Part shown: in pieces, positions 1-10,300 of the stretch | How positions within the stretch are numbered: the stretch's first letter is position 1 | Layout: the number at the start of each line of letters is the position of its first letter | Assembly: GCF_003268395.1 (NCBI RefSeq) | Contig: NZ_LQXQ01000007.1 | Coordinates: 42,686 to 106,685, forward strand | Direction of reading: 5' to 3' | Origin: Acinetobacter sp. CFCC 10889 | GTDB taxonomy: Bacteria; Pseudomonadota; Gammaproteobacteria; Pseudomonadales; Moraxellaceae | Length of the DNA stretch: 64,000 nucleotides | Position numbers and translations under genes: made by a program | The notes under the pieces: generated by a model | What the model saw: only the letters and a program-made list of their open reading frames with translations | Database searches by the model: none | What the model was told of the DNA's origin: nothing

Positions 1-449
1 GCTTCAGAAATTTGCAACTGTTCTGCAATGGTTTTGTAAGTCAAACCATCAAGTTGTGATAATAAAAACACTTGAGTTGCTCGTGCGGGTAATTTTTCTA
101 AGACTTTATGGACTTGAAATAAAGTTTCTCTAATACAGATTTCGTGTTCAGCAGATGGATAGTATTCAGCAGGCAATTGGGCTAATGCCTCTAAATATAA
201 ACGTTCAACTTGTTGATGACGCCAATGATCAATAATGACATGTTTGGCAATGCCGAGTAACCATGCTTTGGGTTCTTGAATATTTTCATGTTGATAATGG
301 CTTTTTAGAGCACGATAAAAAACTTCCTGACTTAAATCTTCAGATTGATGATGATGTTGAAGTTTATGCTTAAACCAAGAGAGTAAAGTCGTTTGATGTG
401 CTTGATAAACATGGCTAAACCATAACTGTTTATGTACATTTAAATTCAT
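1..449 (-). CDS. ECF sigma-70 factor, FecI-like (3' part outside window)
   Basis: I translated the minus strand from an ATG at 449. The first 149 codons form an ECF sigma factor. Region 2 is recognisable (SEDLSQEVFYRAL, then EPKAWLLGIAKHVIIDHWR), and so is the start of region 4 (LEKLPARATQVFLL, LDGLTYKTIAEQL). The gene runs off the left edge in the region 4 helix-turn-helix. FecI-type factors answer a TonB-dependent ferric-siderophore signal through a FecR anti-sigma factor; both partners would lie left of position 1. A near-consensus Fur box sits 77 bp upstream of the start, so iron repression is likely. The divergent neighbours are also iron-uptake accessory genes. The exact FecI subfamily cannot be fixed from a partial sequence. 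Confidence 0.88.
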   Translation of the reverse strand, partial: MNLNVHKQLWFSHVYQAHQTTLLSWFKHKLQHHHQSEDLSQEVFYRALKSHYQHENIQEPKAWLLGIAKHVIIDHWRHQQVERLYLEALAQLPAEYYPSAEHEICIRETLFQVHKVLEKLPARATQVFLLSQLDGLTYKTIAEQLQISE

Positions 450-525
450 CGAATAGCCTTAAAAACAGAATCAATCAAATCCAATTTCAAGAAAGAAATA
501 GAATTTAATAAAATATTTATTGAAT

Positions 526-544
526 CTTAATGATAATCATTATT
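526..544. promoter_or_regulatory. Fur box between ECF sigma gene and DUF3649 operon
   Basis: The 19-bp site centred on TGATAATCATTA matches the palindromic Fur consensus at 16 of 19 positions. It lies between two divergent genes, 77 bp from the sigma factor start and 123 bp from the DUF3649 start, so it could repress either or both when iron is plentiful. Which promoter it covers is inference. Confidence 0.8.
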
Positions 545-625
545 AAATGCAATATTATTACTTACACAAAGTAACATTTATTTTGAGCTGTTTATCGATC
601 TCATCCGTCTTAGTAGGTAACGATG

Positions 626-643
626 CGTAATCACTGTATTACG
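626..643. promoter_or_regulatory. Short inverted repeat upstream of DUF3649 operon
   Basis: CGTAAT and ATTACG form a perfect 6-bp inverted repeat around a 6-nt centre, 24 bp before the ATG at 667. It could be an operator or part of the ECF-dependent promoter region. No clear housekeeping -35/-10 pair is seen here. Function unknown. Confidence 0.3.
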
Positions 644-666
644 TTTGCAATGTTAGTGGTCTAGTC

Positions 667-978
667 ATGAAATCCCATTCTTTCAAACTCAATGCTCAAC
701 AGCATTATCGATTTACTGTGTTTATACGCATTTTACTTGCCGTATTTGGTGGTTTTGGTGTGGCAAATTTAACAGTTGCTATGGTGGGATTATTCTTTCC
801 AAGTCAACAGGCAATTGCCACATATACAGGTTTTTTGCTCAGTTTTATTGTTTGGTTGGTGTTGATCTTGGCTGTATTTAGTATGAAAAGTACTTTGAAA
901 GCAGTCAACTTATCCATTGGTCTGTTATTGAGTCTTGGTTGTATCGTGAGTGCCTTAAAAACTTGGGGGAGCATATGA
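667..978 (+). CDS. DUF3649 family small membrane protein (iron-uptake accessory)
   Basis: A 103-residue protein with three or four hydrophobic segments (roughly residues 18-45, 50-70 and 75-95) and almost no soluble domain. The size, topology and position just before a PepSY protein and a DUF3325 protein match DUF3649, a family found beside TonB-dependent siderophore receptors and FecI/FecR systems. The stop overlaps the next start as ATGA at 975-978, so the genes are translationally coupled. The ribosome binding site before 667 is weak. A precise biochemical role is not known for this family; a part in iron or siderophore handling at the inner membrane is inferred from context. Confidence 0.75.
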   Translation: MKSHSFKLNAQQHYRFTVFIRILLAVFGGFGVANLTVAMVGLFFPSQQAIATYTGFLLSFIVWLVLILAVFSMKSTLKAVNLSIGLLLSLGCIVSALKTWGSI

Positions 979-2666
979 AAGAGGGCTTTCGTCAAAGTAT
1001 GGCTTGGCTTCATACATGGACAGGTTTAGTTGTTGGTTGGGTTTTGTTTTTTGTATTTTTAACGGGCACAGCAGGTTATGTTCAAATTGAACTGACACGC
1101 TGGATGCAGCCTGAACAAGCTTTACAGTCCAATGTATTGGTTTCTGAAAAAGAACAGGTTGATAAAGCCTATGCGTATTTAATGCATCATCCTGAAGCAC
1201 AAACAGCTGAACGTTGGGGGATTAACCTACAAACCAATCAACGTGGTGCAGATGCATTTGCAGTGAATTGGAGCTTGCCACCAAAAGAAGAAGGACAACG
1301 GGGTAAGTATCAGAAAGAAGTGCTTGATGTTTCATCGGGTCAACCTATTTCAGAGCAAATTAAACCACGTGAAACGGGTGGTGGTTTTACACTTTATCGT
1401 ATGCATTATGCTTTGCACTATATTCCTTATGATTGGGGTATTCGGATCGTAGGCATTTGTACGATGTTTATGTTTGTTGCCATTATTTCGGGCATTATTA
1501 CCCATAAAAAAATATTTAAAGATTTCTTTACCTTTAGACCCGCCAAAGGTCAACGCTCTTGGTTGGATGCGCACAATGTCATTAGTGTGATTGCTTTACC
1601 TTTTTATATCATGATCACCTATAGCGGTTTAATTTTCTTTGCCAATGCTTATATGCCTTTGGGTGTGCCAATCGTGTACGGCGCAGGTGAAAAAAATACA
1701 GACCGTTACTATGCAGAACTATATCCGAGTTTTCGGAACAATGATCATGCTATCGCTTCTCCAAATATGGGAGAAATTAAGCAGCAATTTGTCCCTATTC
1801 AACCTTTGCTTGCATCAGTACAACAACAATGGGGCGGGACTGATAAAGTCAGTCAAGTCAACTTTTACCCTGATCAAGGTAAAACACCTGCAAAAATTGA
1901 ATTCTACCAAACGGGTAGTGACACGATTGCAAGAAAACGAACATCTTTAAGTTTTGATTTATATACAGGTCAAAAGATTGTTCAGGAAAAGTCCAATGAA
2001 GATAAAGCACCAATGGTCTTTGGTACAACAGTACTGGGATTACATGAGGGCTTATTTGCATCACCATTTGTACGTATTTTATATGTGCTGACAGGACTTT
2101 TAGGCACAGCCATGATTGCAACAGGTTTAGTGCTGTGGACAGTCAAACGCCGACCAAAACAATTAAAGTCAAACCGAATGAGCTTTGGGCATGCACTTGT
2201 TGAACGCTTAAATATTGCCATGATTGCAGGTTTACCTCTTGCCATCGCGGTGTATTTTTGGGCAAATCGTTTGATTCCTAGCGACTTTGCCAGCCGTGCC
2301 AATTGGGAAGTGCATTGCTTATATATCACGTTATTGTTGAGTTTTGTTTATGCCTTGAGTCGACCCATTGTCCGAGCTTGGATTGAGATATTGGCTTTTG
2401 CTGCTTTGGCTTATTTATTGTTGCCTATCCTTAATTTTATTACGACAGATCGTCATTTGGTTGTATCACTGCGTCATCAAGATTTCGCTTTAGCCAGTAT
2501 AGATTTGGGATTTATTTTCCTTGGGGTCATCTTTGCGTGGGCAAGTTATCGCGTGTGGAGCAAGCGGGATTCTATTTTAAAACCTGTTGTTAAAAAAGCC
2601 AAAAAACCACGTGTTGCTCAGACAGATGATGTGACTGAAATTCCGCGTTCAGAGGAGTTGTCATGA
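975..2666 (+). CDS. PepSY-associated TM helix protein (iron reductase/uptake accessory)
   Basis: A 563-residue inner membrane protein of the PepSY-TM family. The start at 975 follows GGGGGAGC; an in-frame ATG at 939 inside the previous gene is less likely. It opens with a TM helix (WLHTWTGLVVGWVLFFVF) carrying the usual early His. A large periplasmic segment follows, then a second helix pair around residues 175-260, a further loop and four or more C-terminal helices. Members of this family accompany siderophore receptors, and several are implicated in reducing ferric iron or releasing it from siderophores in the periplasm. It overlaps both neighbours by 4 bp (ATGA), giving a three-gene iron module that continues into the RND genes. 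Confidence 0.85.
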   Translation: MKEGFRQSMAWLHTWTGLVVGWVLFFVFLTGTAGYVQIELTRWMQPEQALQSNVLVSEKEQVDKAYAYLMHHPEAQTAERWGINLQTNQRGADAFAVNWSLPPKEEGQRGKYQKEVLDVSSGQPISEQIKPRETGGGFTLYRMHYALHYIPYDWGIRIVGICTMFMFVAIISGIITHKKIFKDFFTFRPAKGQRSWLDAHNVISVIALPFYIMITYSGLIFFANAYMPLGVPIVYGAGEKNTDRYYAELYPSFRNNDHAIASPNMGEIKQQFVPIQPLLASVQQQWGGTDKVSQVNFYPDQGKTPAKIEFYQTGSDTIARKRTSLSFDLYTGQKIVQEKSNEDKAPMVFGTTVLGLHEGLFASPFVRILYVLTGLLGTAMIATGLVLWTVKRRPKQLKSNRMSFGHALVERLNIAMIAGLPLAIAVYFWANRLIPSDFASRANWEVHCLYITLLLSFVYALSRPIVRAWIEILAFAALAYLLLPILNFITTDRHLVVSLRHQDFALASIDLGFIFLGVIFAWASYRVWSKRDSILKPVVKKAKKPRVAQTDDVTEIPRSEELS

Positions 2667-3010
2667 GCATTGTGTCGATCAATATTTTAACCACGCTATT
2701 TCTGAGCTATATCGGATTATTCGCTTTGAATCTTTCAATGGAACGCAATGCAAAATTGGTTTTAAAAGCACCATTGTCTTTGAAAAAAAATCAGATCATC
2801 AAAGTTTTGGGATGGAGTTTTCTAGCACTTTCATTATTGCACTGTATCTGGGCATGGGGAATCTCTATAGGCATTGCTGCATGGTTTGGTGTGATTACGC
2901 TCATCGCTGGCATCATCGTCTTTATTCAATCTTATCAAGCACGATTGAATTTAAATTTATCAAGTATGGCTTTTTTGATTGTGATTGGATTGCAATTTTT
3001 TCGACTGTAA
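2663..3010 (+). CDS. DUF3325 family small membrane protein
   Basis: A 115-residue protein with about four hydrophobic helices (residues 5-24, 43-65, 70-90 and 98-114). It is usually the third partner of the DUF3649/PepSY module. It overlaps the PepSY gene by ATGA at 2663-2666 and ends 14 bp before the RND adaptor gene. Function is unknown; iron uptake is inferred from the conserved neighbourhood. The tight link to the following efflux genes suggests one transcript. Confidence 0.72.
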   Translation: MSIVSINILTTLFLSYIGLFALNLSMERNAKLVLKAPLSLKKNQIIKVLGWSFLALSLLHCIWAWGISIGIAAWFGVITLIAGIIVFIQSYQARLNLNLSSMAFLIVIGLQFFRL

Positions 3011-3024
3011 ATGAGTGAGTTTTT

Positions 3025-4233
3025 ATGAGTGATTCAACGGTAGATGTAACAAAGAAGCATCTTTCTTTTGGTCGAAAATTGAAATATGGGATTGGCTTTT
3101 CTTTATTGATTGTGTTGATTATTGGGGGGATGTATTGGAAAAAGATCTCCAATAAACCCAAAGAAGAATATAGCCAATGGAGTAAGCCTGTTCCTGTACG
3201 TATCGTCCCTGTACAGCGCAATAACTTAGATGTTGAAATTAAAGCCATTGGTACCGTTGTCCCTGTCCATACTGTGAATGTGCAAAGTCAAGTTTCAGGG
3301 GTATTGCAACAGGTTCATTTTAAAGAGGGGCAATGGGTGAAAAAAGGGCAATTGCTTGCTCAAATTGATCCTGCACCATTTACAGTGGCTTTGGCACAGG
3401 CTGAGGGTACAAGACAGCAAAATCTTGCACAACTGCAAAGTGCAGAAAATGAGCTTAGTCGTTATCAATTATTATTTAAGCAAGATTCTATTGCAAAGCA
3501 ACAAGTTGAACAACAGCAAGCTTTGGTAAATCAGCTTAAAGGGCAAATCCAATCCAATCGTGCACAGGTTGATGCAGCAAAACTACAATTGTCGTATAGC
3601 AAAATTTATTCACCGATTGAGGGACGTGTTGGTTTTAAGCAAAAAGATGTAGGAAACTTGATTCAAGCCAATGAAAGCACTGCTTTGGTGACCATCACGC
3701 AAGTTCACCCGATCTATGTGCAGTTTGCCATCGCTGAGAATCATCTCGCAGGATTACGTGAAACCTTAAAATCAGGTCAACAGGTCAAAGTCAGTGCATG
3801 GGACAAAGCTGAACAGCAGCAGCTCGCAGTGGGTCATGTGCAAGCTTTGGACAATCAAATAGATGTTAGTACAGGGACTTTAAAGCTAAAGGCGACATTT
3901 GATAATCGTGATGATCGCTTATTTCCAAATCAATTTGTCAATGTTCGTTTAAATGCACAGACCATTCAGAATGCTGTCAGTATTCCGAGTGATGCCGTTC
4001 AGCATGGTGCAAAAGGCACGTATGTTTATATCATCAACAAAGACCATAAAGCCGAGGTTAGAAGCCTAAAATTAGGTTTAAGTAGCAATGGTCAGATCGA
4101 AGTTTTAGCAGGTTTAGACGGTACTGAAAAAGTGGTACTTGAGGGAATTGACCGACTTTCAGATGGTAAAGAAGTTCAAATTATTTCTGATGAGCAAAAA
4201 CATCGTCCTGTAACGGAATCTGCTACTGGATAA
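3025..4233 (+). CDS. mdtA: RND efflux periplasmic adaptor (membrane fusion protein), MdtA-like
   Basis: A 402-residue adaptor protein. An N-terminal TM anchor lies at about residues 17-40. A beta-barrel/lipoyl part follows (VPVHTVNVQSQVSGVLQQVHFKEGQWVKKGQLLAQIDP at about 80-117, quoted here only for position), then a helical hairpin rich in Gln and Ala to about 185, the second lipoyl half (YSPIEGRVGFKQ) and a membrane-proximal domain. It bridges the inner-membrane pump to the outer-membrane channel. The order adaptor, pump, pump, channel copies mdtABC with a channel gene added. MdtABC pumps move bile salts, novobiocin and, in E. coli, enterobactin. Location after an iron module makes siderophore export a reasonable inference. 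Confidence 0.86.
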   Translation: MSDSTVDVTKKHLSFGRKLKYGIGFSLLIVLIIGGMYWKKISNKPKEEYSQWSKPVPVRIVPVQRNNLDVEIKAIGTVVPVHTVNVQSQVSGVLQQVHFKEGQWVKKGQLLAQIDPAPFTVALAQAEGTRQQNLAQLQSAENELSRYQLLFKQDSIAKQQVEQQQALVNQLKGQIQSNRAQVDAAKLQLSYSKIYSPIEGRVGFKQKDVGNLIQANESTALVTITQVHPIYVQFAIAENHLAGLRETLKSGQQVKVSAWDKAEQQQLAVGHVQALDNQIDVSTGTLKLKATFDNRDDRLFPNQFVNVRLNAQTIQNAVSIPSDAVQHGAKGTYVYIINKDHKAEVRSLKLGLSSNGQIEVLAGLDGTEKVVLEGIDRLSDGKEVQIISDEQKHRPVTESATG

Positions 4234-4236
4234 ATC

Positions 4237-7200
4237 ATGAATATTTCAAGGTTCTTTATTTTACGTCCAGTGGCGACAACACTTCTGATGTTGGCATTGC
4301 TAGTGAGTGGTCTGCTTGTTTGGCGAATGCTTCCTGTATCTGCGTTACCGCAAGTGGACTATCCAATTATTCAGGTGTATACCTTTCAGCCGGGTGCAAA
4401 TCCAGATACTGTGCAACGAACCATTACTGCACCACTTGAACGTGAAATGGGGAAAATTGCAGGCTTAAAACAGATGTCCTCCAATAGTTCAGTTGGGGCA
4501 TCTGTGATTACATTGCAGTTTGATCTCCGTGCTGAATTGGGTGTCGTTGAGCAAGAAGTCCAGTCTGCATTAAGTACTGCGAGCAGTAAATTACCGAGTG
4601 ATTTACCTACGCCACCGATTTATCGCAAAGTCAATCCTGCTGATGTTCCTGTGATCACCCTTGCGATTAGCTCAGAAACTTTATCTTTAACGACCGTGTA
4701 CGACATGGTGGATACTCGAGTTGCGCAAAAGCTGTCGCAATTGACAGGTGTAGGAATGGTCAGTCTTGCTGGTGGACAGCGACCAGCAATCCGAGTGCAA
4801 ATGAATCCAACTGCATTAGCAAGTTATAAAATGAGTGCTGAAGATGTTCGATCTGCCATTCATTCTGCCAATGCAAATCAGCCAAAAGGTAGTTTTGATG
4901 GACCATTTCGTAGCACAATGTTGGATGCTAATGATCAGATTCGTTCAATTGCGGATTATGAAGCTTTAATTCTTCGTTGGAATAATGGAGCACCCATTCG
5001 CCTTAAAGATGTTGCGACCATTATCGAAGGTAGTGAAGACCGTTATATGGCAGCATGGGCAGACAGCCAATCTGCAATTTTAGTGAATGTGCAACGTCAA
5101 CCGAATGCTAATGTGATTCAGGTTGCTGATCAAATTAAACAGGTTTTACCTGAGCTACAACAGAATCTCCCTGACAATGTCAAAATTCGTATTTTGACTG
5201 ATCGAACTGAAAGTATTCGTAGTTCGATTCATGATGTGCAAAAAGAATTGGTTTTTGCAGTATGCCTAGTGGTGATGGTGACATTTTTATTCTTAAGAAA
5301 TCTCTCTGCCACCATTATTCCAAGTATTGCTGTACCGCTGTCGATTATCGGTACATTTGTTTTGATGCACTTTCTAGGTTTTTCAGTCAATAACTTAACC
5401 CTCATGGCGCTGACCATTGCCACAGGTTTTGTCGTTGATGATGCGATTGTGATGTTGGAAAATATTGCCCGACATCGAGAGTCAGGCGAAAGCTTGTTAC
5501 AAGCGGCACTCAAAGGTTCACGAGAAATTGGTTTTACCCTGATTTCACTGACCATATCGTTAATCGCCGTTCTCATTCCTTTATTGTTTATGGGCGATGT
5601 CGTGGGGCGTTTATTCCATGAATTTGCCGTGACTTTAGCAGCGGCTATAGCATTATCCCTCGTCGTTTCTCTCACGCTTACTCCGATGATGTGCGCTTAT
5701 TTACTTAAAAATACGAAACACACGGCTTCACGTAGCCGATGGAGTTTGGATTGGGTGATTCAGCAATATGGCAAAGGTTTAGAATGGGTATTTAAACACC
5801 AAATTTTCACTTTAGCAGTGATGCTGAGTACAGTCATCTTGGCAGGAGTCATGTATTGGATGATTCCAAAAGGCTTTTTCCCTGTACAAGACAGTGGCGT
5901 GATTCAGGTCGTGACAGAAGCACCTGATGATATTTCGTTCCAAGCCATGAGTGAACGTCAACAGGCTTTGGCACAACAAATTTTAAAAGATCCTGCGGTT
6001 GAAAGTTTGTCCTCCTTTATTGGCATTGATGCTAATAATCCGAAGCTCAGTAATGGTCGAATCCTGATTAATCTGAAACCTTATGCTGAACGTGATCCCG
6101 CATCACAAGTGATGACTCGTTTGCGAGGAGAATTTAATCAGATCAAAGGTATTCAAGGCTGGATGCAGCCTGTGCAAGAGCTGAGTATTGAAGATAAAAT
6201 TAGCCGAACACAATATCAGTTGAGTCTTACTGCAACTCGCAGTGCAGATTTAGAGCAATGGACACCTATTTTAGTCGATGCTTTGCGTAAACAAGCTGAA
6301 TTTGCTGATGTGACCAGTGATGGTGGCGGATTGGGCTTACAAGCTTTTATTGATGTCAATCGTGATGCAGTAGCACGTTTAGATTTAAATATTGAAGACA
6401 TTAGTTTAGCGCTGCAAAACTTGTTTGCACAAAGACAAATTGCCACTTTATACACGCAGTCGAACCAATACCGCATCGTGTTGGAACTCGCTCCAGAGGC
6501 GACACAAGGTTTTGATGCTCTCGCACAAACTTATATCCACAATAAAAATGGTGAACCGATTCTACTCAGTTCAGTGGCAACAATTGTTCAAAAGCGTGTA
6601 CCGATTCTGCTACAACAACAATCACAATTTCCAGCCAATGGGGTGTCATTTAATTTAGCACAGGGCGTGGCATTGGGTGATGCAATTCAGGTGATTCATC
6701 AAGTTGAACAGCAACTGAATTTGCCGATCGATGTCAAAGTGAAATTGCAAGGTGCTGCGGCAGCCTATGAAAATTCAAAACAACATACATTCTGGTTAGT
6801 GATTGCTGCGATTGTCACTATGTATATCGTATTGGGAATTTTGTACGAAAGCTTTATTCATCCTATTACCATTCTTTCGACTTTACCCTCAGCAGCAATT
6901 GGAGCTTTACTCGCCTTGTTTATGGTCAATCGACCTTTAGACATGATCGCTTTAATTGGCATTATCTTGTTGATTGGTTTGGTGAAAAAAAATGGCATCA
7001 TGATGGTGGACTTTGCCTTAGCTGCTCAGCGCAATGAGGGTTTATCACCTCAACAGGCAATTCATCAAGCAGCACTCATGCGTTTCCGTCCTATTTTAAT
7101 GACGACACTCGCAGCGTTGGTTGGGGCAATTCCATTGATGTTGGCATCAGGTGCAGGAGCAGAGCTGAGGCAACCGCTTGGCATTGTCATGGTGGGGGGA

Positions 7201-7332
7201 TTGTTGCTTAGTCAGGTTCTGACACTCTTTACTACACCAGTGGTGTATTTGTTTTTCGATCGCTTACAGCAGTCATTTAGCCAATCAGATACAAGCTCAT
7301 TTGTAAGTGATGATGTTGGGAGAGAGTCTTGA
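4237..7332 (+). CDS. mdtB: RND efflux pump permease, MdtB-like
   Basis: A 1031-residue permease of the hydrophobe/amphiphile efflux (HAE-1) RND class. It has one N-terminal helix (FILRPVATTLLMLALLVSG), a large periplasmic porter loop, helices 2-6 from about residue 335, a second loop, and helices 8-12 from about residue 850. The proton relay Asp pair is visible in helix 4 (GFVVDDAIVMLENI). The start is 3 bp after the adaptor stop. Paired with the next gene it should form a heteromeric MdtBC-like pump (two B plus one C in E. coli). Substrate is not readable from sequence. Confidence 0.88.
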   Translation: MNISRFFILRPVATTLLMLALLVSGLLVWRMLPVSALPQVDYPIIQVYTFQPGANPDTVQRTITAPLEREMGKIAGLKQMSSNSSVGASVITLQFDLRAELGVVEQEVQSALSTASSKLPSDLPTPPIYRKVNPADVPVITLAISSETLSLTTVYDMVDTRVAQKLSQLTGVGMVSLAGGQRPAIRVQMNPTALASYKMSAEDVRSAIHSANANQPKGSFDGPFRSTMLDANDQIRSIADYEALILRWNNGAPIRLKDVATIIEGSEDRYMAAWADSQSAILVNVQRQPNANVIQVADQIKQVLPELQQNLPDNVKIRILTDRTESIRSSIHDVQKELVFAVCLVVMVTFLFLRNLSATIIPSIAVPLSIIGTFVLMHFLGFSVNNLTLMALTIATGFVVDDAIVMLENIARHRESGESLLQAALKGSREIGFTLISLTISLIAVLIPLLFMGDVVGRLFHEFAVTLAAAIALSLVVSLTLTPMMCAYLLKNTKHTASRSRWSLDWVIQQYGKGLEWVFKHQIFTLAVMLSTVILAGVMYWMIPKGFFPVQDSGVIQVVTEAPDDISFQAMSERQQALAQQILKDPAVESLSSFIGIDANNPKLSNGRILINLKPYAERDPASQVMTRLRGEFNQIKGIQGWMQPVQELSIEDKISRTQYQLSLTATRSADLEQWTPILVDALRKQAEFADVTSDGGGLGLQAFIDVNRDAVARLDLNIEDISLALQNLFAQRQIATLYTQSNQYRIVLELAPEATQGFDALAQTYIHNKNGEPILLSSVATIVQKRVPILLQQQSQFPANGVSFNLAQGVALGDAIQVIHQVEQQLNLPIDVKVKLQGAAAAYENSKQHTFWLVIAAIVTMYIVLGILYESFIHPITILSTLPSAAIGALLALFMVNRPLDMIALIGIILLIGLVKKNGIMMVDFALAAQRNEGLSPQQAIHQAALMRFRPILMTTLAALVGAIPLMLASGAGAELRQPLGIVMVGGLLLSQVLTLFTTPVVYLFFDRLQQSFSQSDTSSFVSDDVGRES

Positions 7333-10300
7333 AATTACTCTCAGCTTTTATTCATCGACCTGTTGCAAGTGTGCTAATTGCCATTGCAATTGTACTATTA
7401 GGTGTTTTGGCATATTTGCGCTTACCTGTTGCAGCCTTGCCCCAAGCAGATATTCCAACCATTGTGGTGCGGGCAAGTTTACCCGGTGCAAGCCCTGAGA
7501 GTATGTCTGCTACAGTAGCAACACCACTGGAACGTGCCATGATGGGCGTGTCTGGGGTGAAAGCCATTAACTCGTCAAGCAGTCAAAGTTCAGCGCAAGT
7601 GGTGCTACATTTTGATTTGGCAACAGATATTAATGAAGCCGCAAGAGAAGTACAAGCCGCCATTAATGCTGCAATGTCTCAGTTACCCTCAGGTATGCCA
7701 AGCCCACCTGAATATTTCAAAGTTAATCCAAGTCAAAGTCCTATTTTCTATTTGGCATTGAGCTCACAGCATTTATCGGCAGGTAAATTATACGAAGTTG
7801 CCAGTGATCTGCTACAACCTAATTTGGCACAAGTGAGTGGGGTGGGGGAAGTCTCGATTGACGGTGCTTCTATGCCCGCTGTGCGGATTACCTTAAATCC
7901 CAATGCTCTGATTTCACAAGGGGTAAGTTTAGAACAGGTGCGTGAAGCGATTGTTAAAAGCAATCGTACACAAGCACTCGGTGTGATTGAAACTGAGCAA
8001 TTACGTTGGCAAGTGGCACTTTCAAACCAATTAAAAACAGCTGAAGAATTTGCCAATCTTCCTATTCATAAAAGTGCTCAAACGATTGTACGGTTAAAAG
8101 ACGTTGCAGAGGTTCAAGATTCAGTAGAAAACCGTTATGTCAGTGGTTTTCATAATGGTCAAGCTGCGGTCATTATTAAAATTAGCCGACAACCCAATGC
8201 CAATACAGTTGCAACCATTGAGAAAATTAAACAAAGATTGCCTGAATTACAAATGATGATGCCTGAGGATGCAAAACTCACCACAGTAATGGATGGTTCG
8301 AAAATTATTCGGGCAGGTTTGGACGAAGCACGAGAGACCTTATTATTTTCGATCATTTTAGTGGTGATTGTGGTGGCTTTGATGCTTGGGCGAGTACGAA
8401 GTGCATTGGTGTCTGCTGTTGCTTTGATTGTGGTGTTGATTGGTGCAAGCAGTTTGGTGTATTTGGCAGGGTTCTCACTGAATAATTTGTCGATTATGGC
8501 GGTCATTGTTGCCATTGGGCTTGTCGTTGATGATGCAATCGTGGTGCTTGAAAATATTGAGCGTCATATTGAACAAGGTGAGCAACCCATTCAAGCTGCT
8601 GTAAAGGGGATTCAGGAAGTCGGTACAACCTTGATTGCTATGAATTTAGCTTTGGTGGTGATCTTTATTTCTATTTTGTTTATGGGCGGTGTGATTGAGC
8701 GTTTATTTAGAGAATTTTCTTTAACTTTAGTGTTCATCGTTATTTTATCTGTTGTCATTTCTTTAATATTTACACCAAGTTTATCGGCACGTTGTTTGAA
8801 ACCATTGCCAAACGATCAAGCTCAAACTTTATATCAATATAGTCATCGTTGGATGCAGAAGCTTAATCAGGCTTATATCACCTCATTAAAATGGATGCTC
8901 AGACACAGTTATCTGGCGATTTTATTGTGGATCAGTGCAATCGCAGGTTCTGTTTATGTGTATCAGACTTTGCCTAAACGTGTATTACCTGAGCAAGATA
9001 CAGGGCAAGTTGATGCATTTATTCGGGGCGATGATGGATTCTCATTTCAAATTATGCAGCCCAAAATTGCGGCTTTTAGTGCGTACTTATTAAAAGATCC
9101 TGCTGTGCAAAATGTCGTAGGTACATCAGGAGGTTCAGGTGGTACAACCAATTCATCTTTGATGGTGAGTTTAAAACCTAAAGCAGAACGCGATGGTCAA
9201 AGTGCGCATGATGTTGTCGAGCGTTTGAAACAAAATGCGCCGTGGCAGGCAGGCGCAATTTTTTCGGCACGTGTAAAACAGGAACTTGAACTTGATGATC
9301 CATTTGGTGGTAGTGGTCAGGATTATATGTTGCTTTTGCAATCTGACAATGTGGCTTTGTTACGTGAATGGGTACCTAAAGTTGCTTTGGCAATGCAAAA
9401 ACTACCTCAACTTGAAGAGGTTGAATCCATGGGCGATGAAGGTGCACAACACGTAACGCTTGATATTGACCGTGAGGCTGCTCAACGCTTAGGGGTAAAT
9501 ATAGAAAGTATCGCCGGTGTATTAAATAACTCATTTTCACAGCGTCAAATTTCAACGATTTATGATCAAACACAACAGTTTCATGTGGTGATGGAAGTCG
9601 ATAAACGCTTTACTGAACAACCTGAATCATTAGCGCATATCCGCGTACCCAATCAGCACGGTGAATCAGTTCCACTGAGTAATTTTGCCACATGGTCTTA
9701 TGGTATCAGCAATGATCGAGTTTACCGCCGTAATCAATATGCAGCGATGGGCATTGGTTATGTGGTTAAACCTGAATATAGCAATGAACAAGCCGATGCT
9801 GCGATTCGTTCAGTTTTACCTGAAGTCATATTACCAAACGAAATATTTATGACCAGTGATAAAGAGGCAGAAGCCCAAAGTCTACAAAGCGGATTAACTA
9901 CACCTGTACTGATTTTAGCGGTGATCTTGTTGATTTATATTGTTCTAGGCGTGACTTATGAAAGCTTGGTACATCCTTTTACGATTTTATCCACCATCCC
10001 CGCAGTTGCCTTAGGGGCATTATTAACGCTATGGACATTTGGTTTTCATTTTAGCTTAATCGCTTTGTTGGGCATGTTTTTACTGATTGGTGTAGTGGTG
10101 AAAAATGCCATTCTGCTTATTGATTTTACTTTGAAGGAAAGGCGGGCAGGAAAATCAGCTAATCAAGCCATATTATCAGCTGCGGAACTACGGTTTAGAC
10201 CCATTTTAATGACCAATACCGCAGCGTTATTAGGTGCTATTCCATTGGCACTCAGTTGGGGCGAAGGTGCTGAATTACGTCAGCCTTTAGGTGTCGTGAT

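Noticed and set aside
5229..5675. Minus-strand frame of 148 codons inside the MdtB-like gene
   Set aside because: Antisense shadow of a conserved permease; composition and lack of ribosome site argue against a gene.
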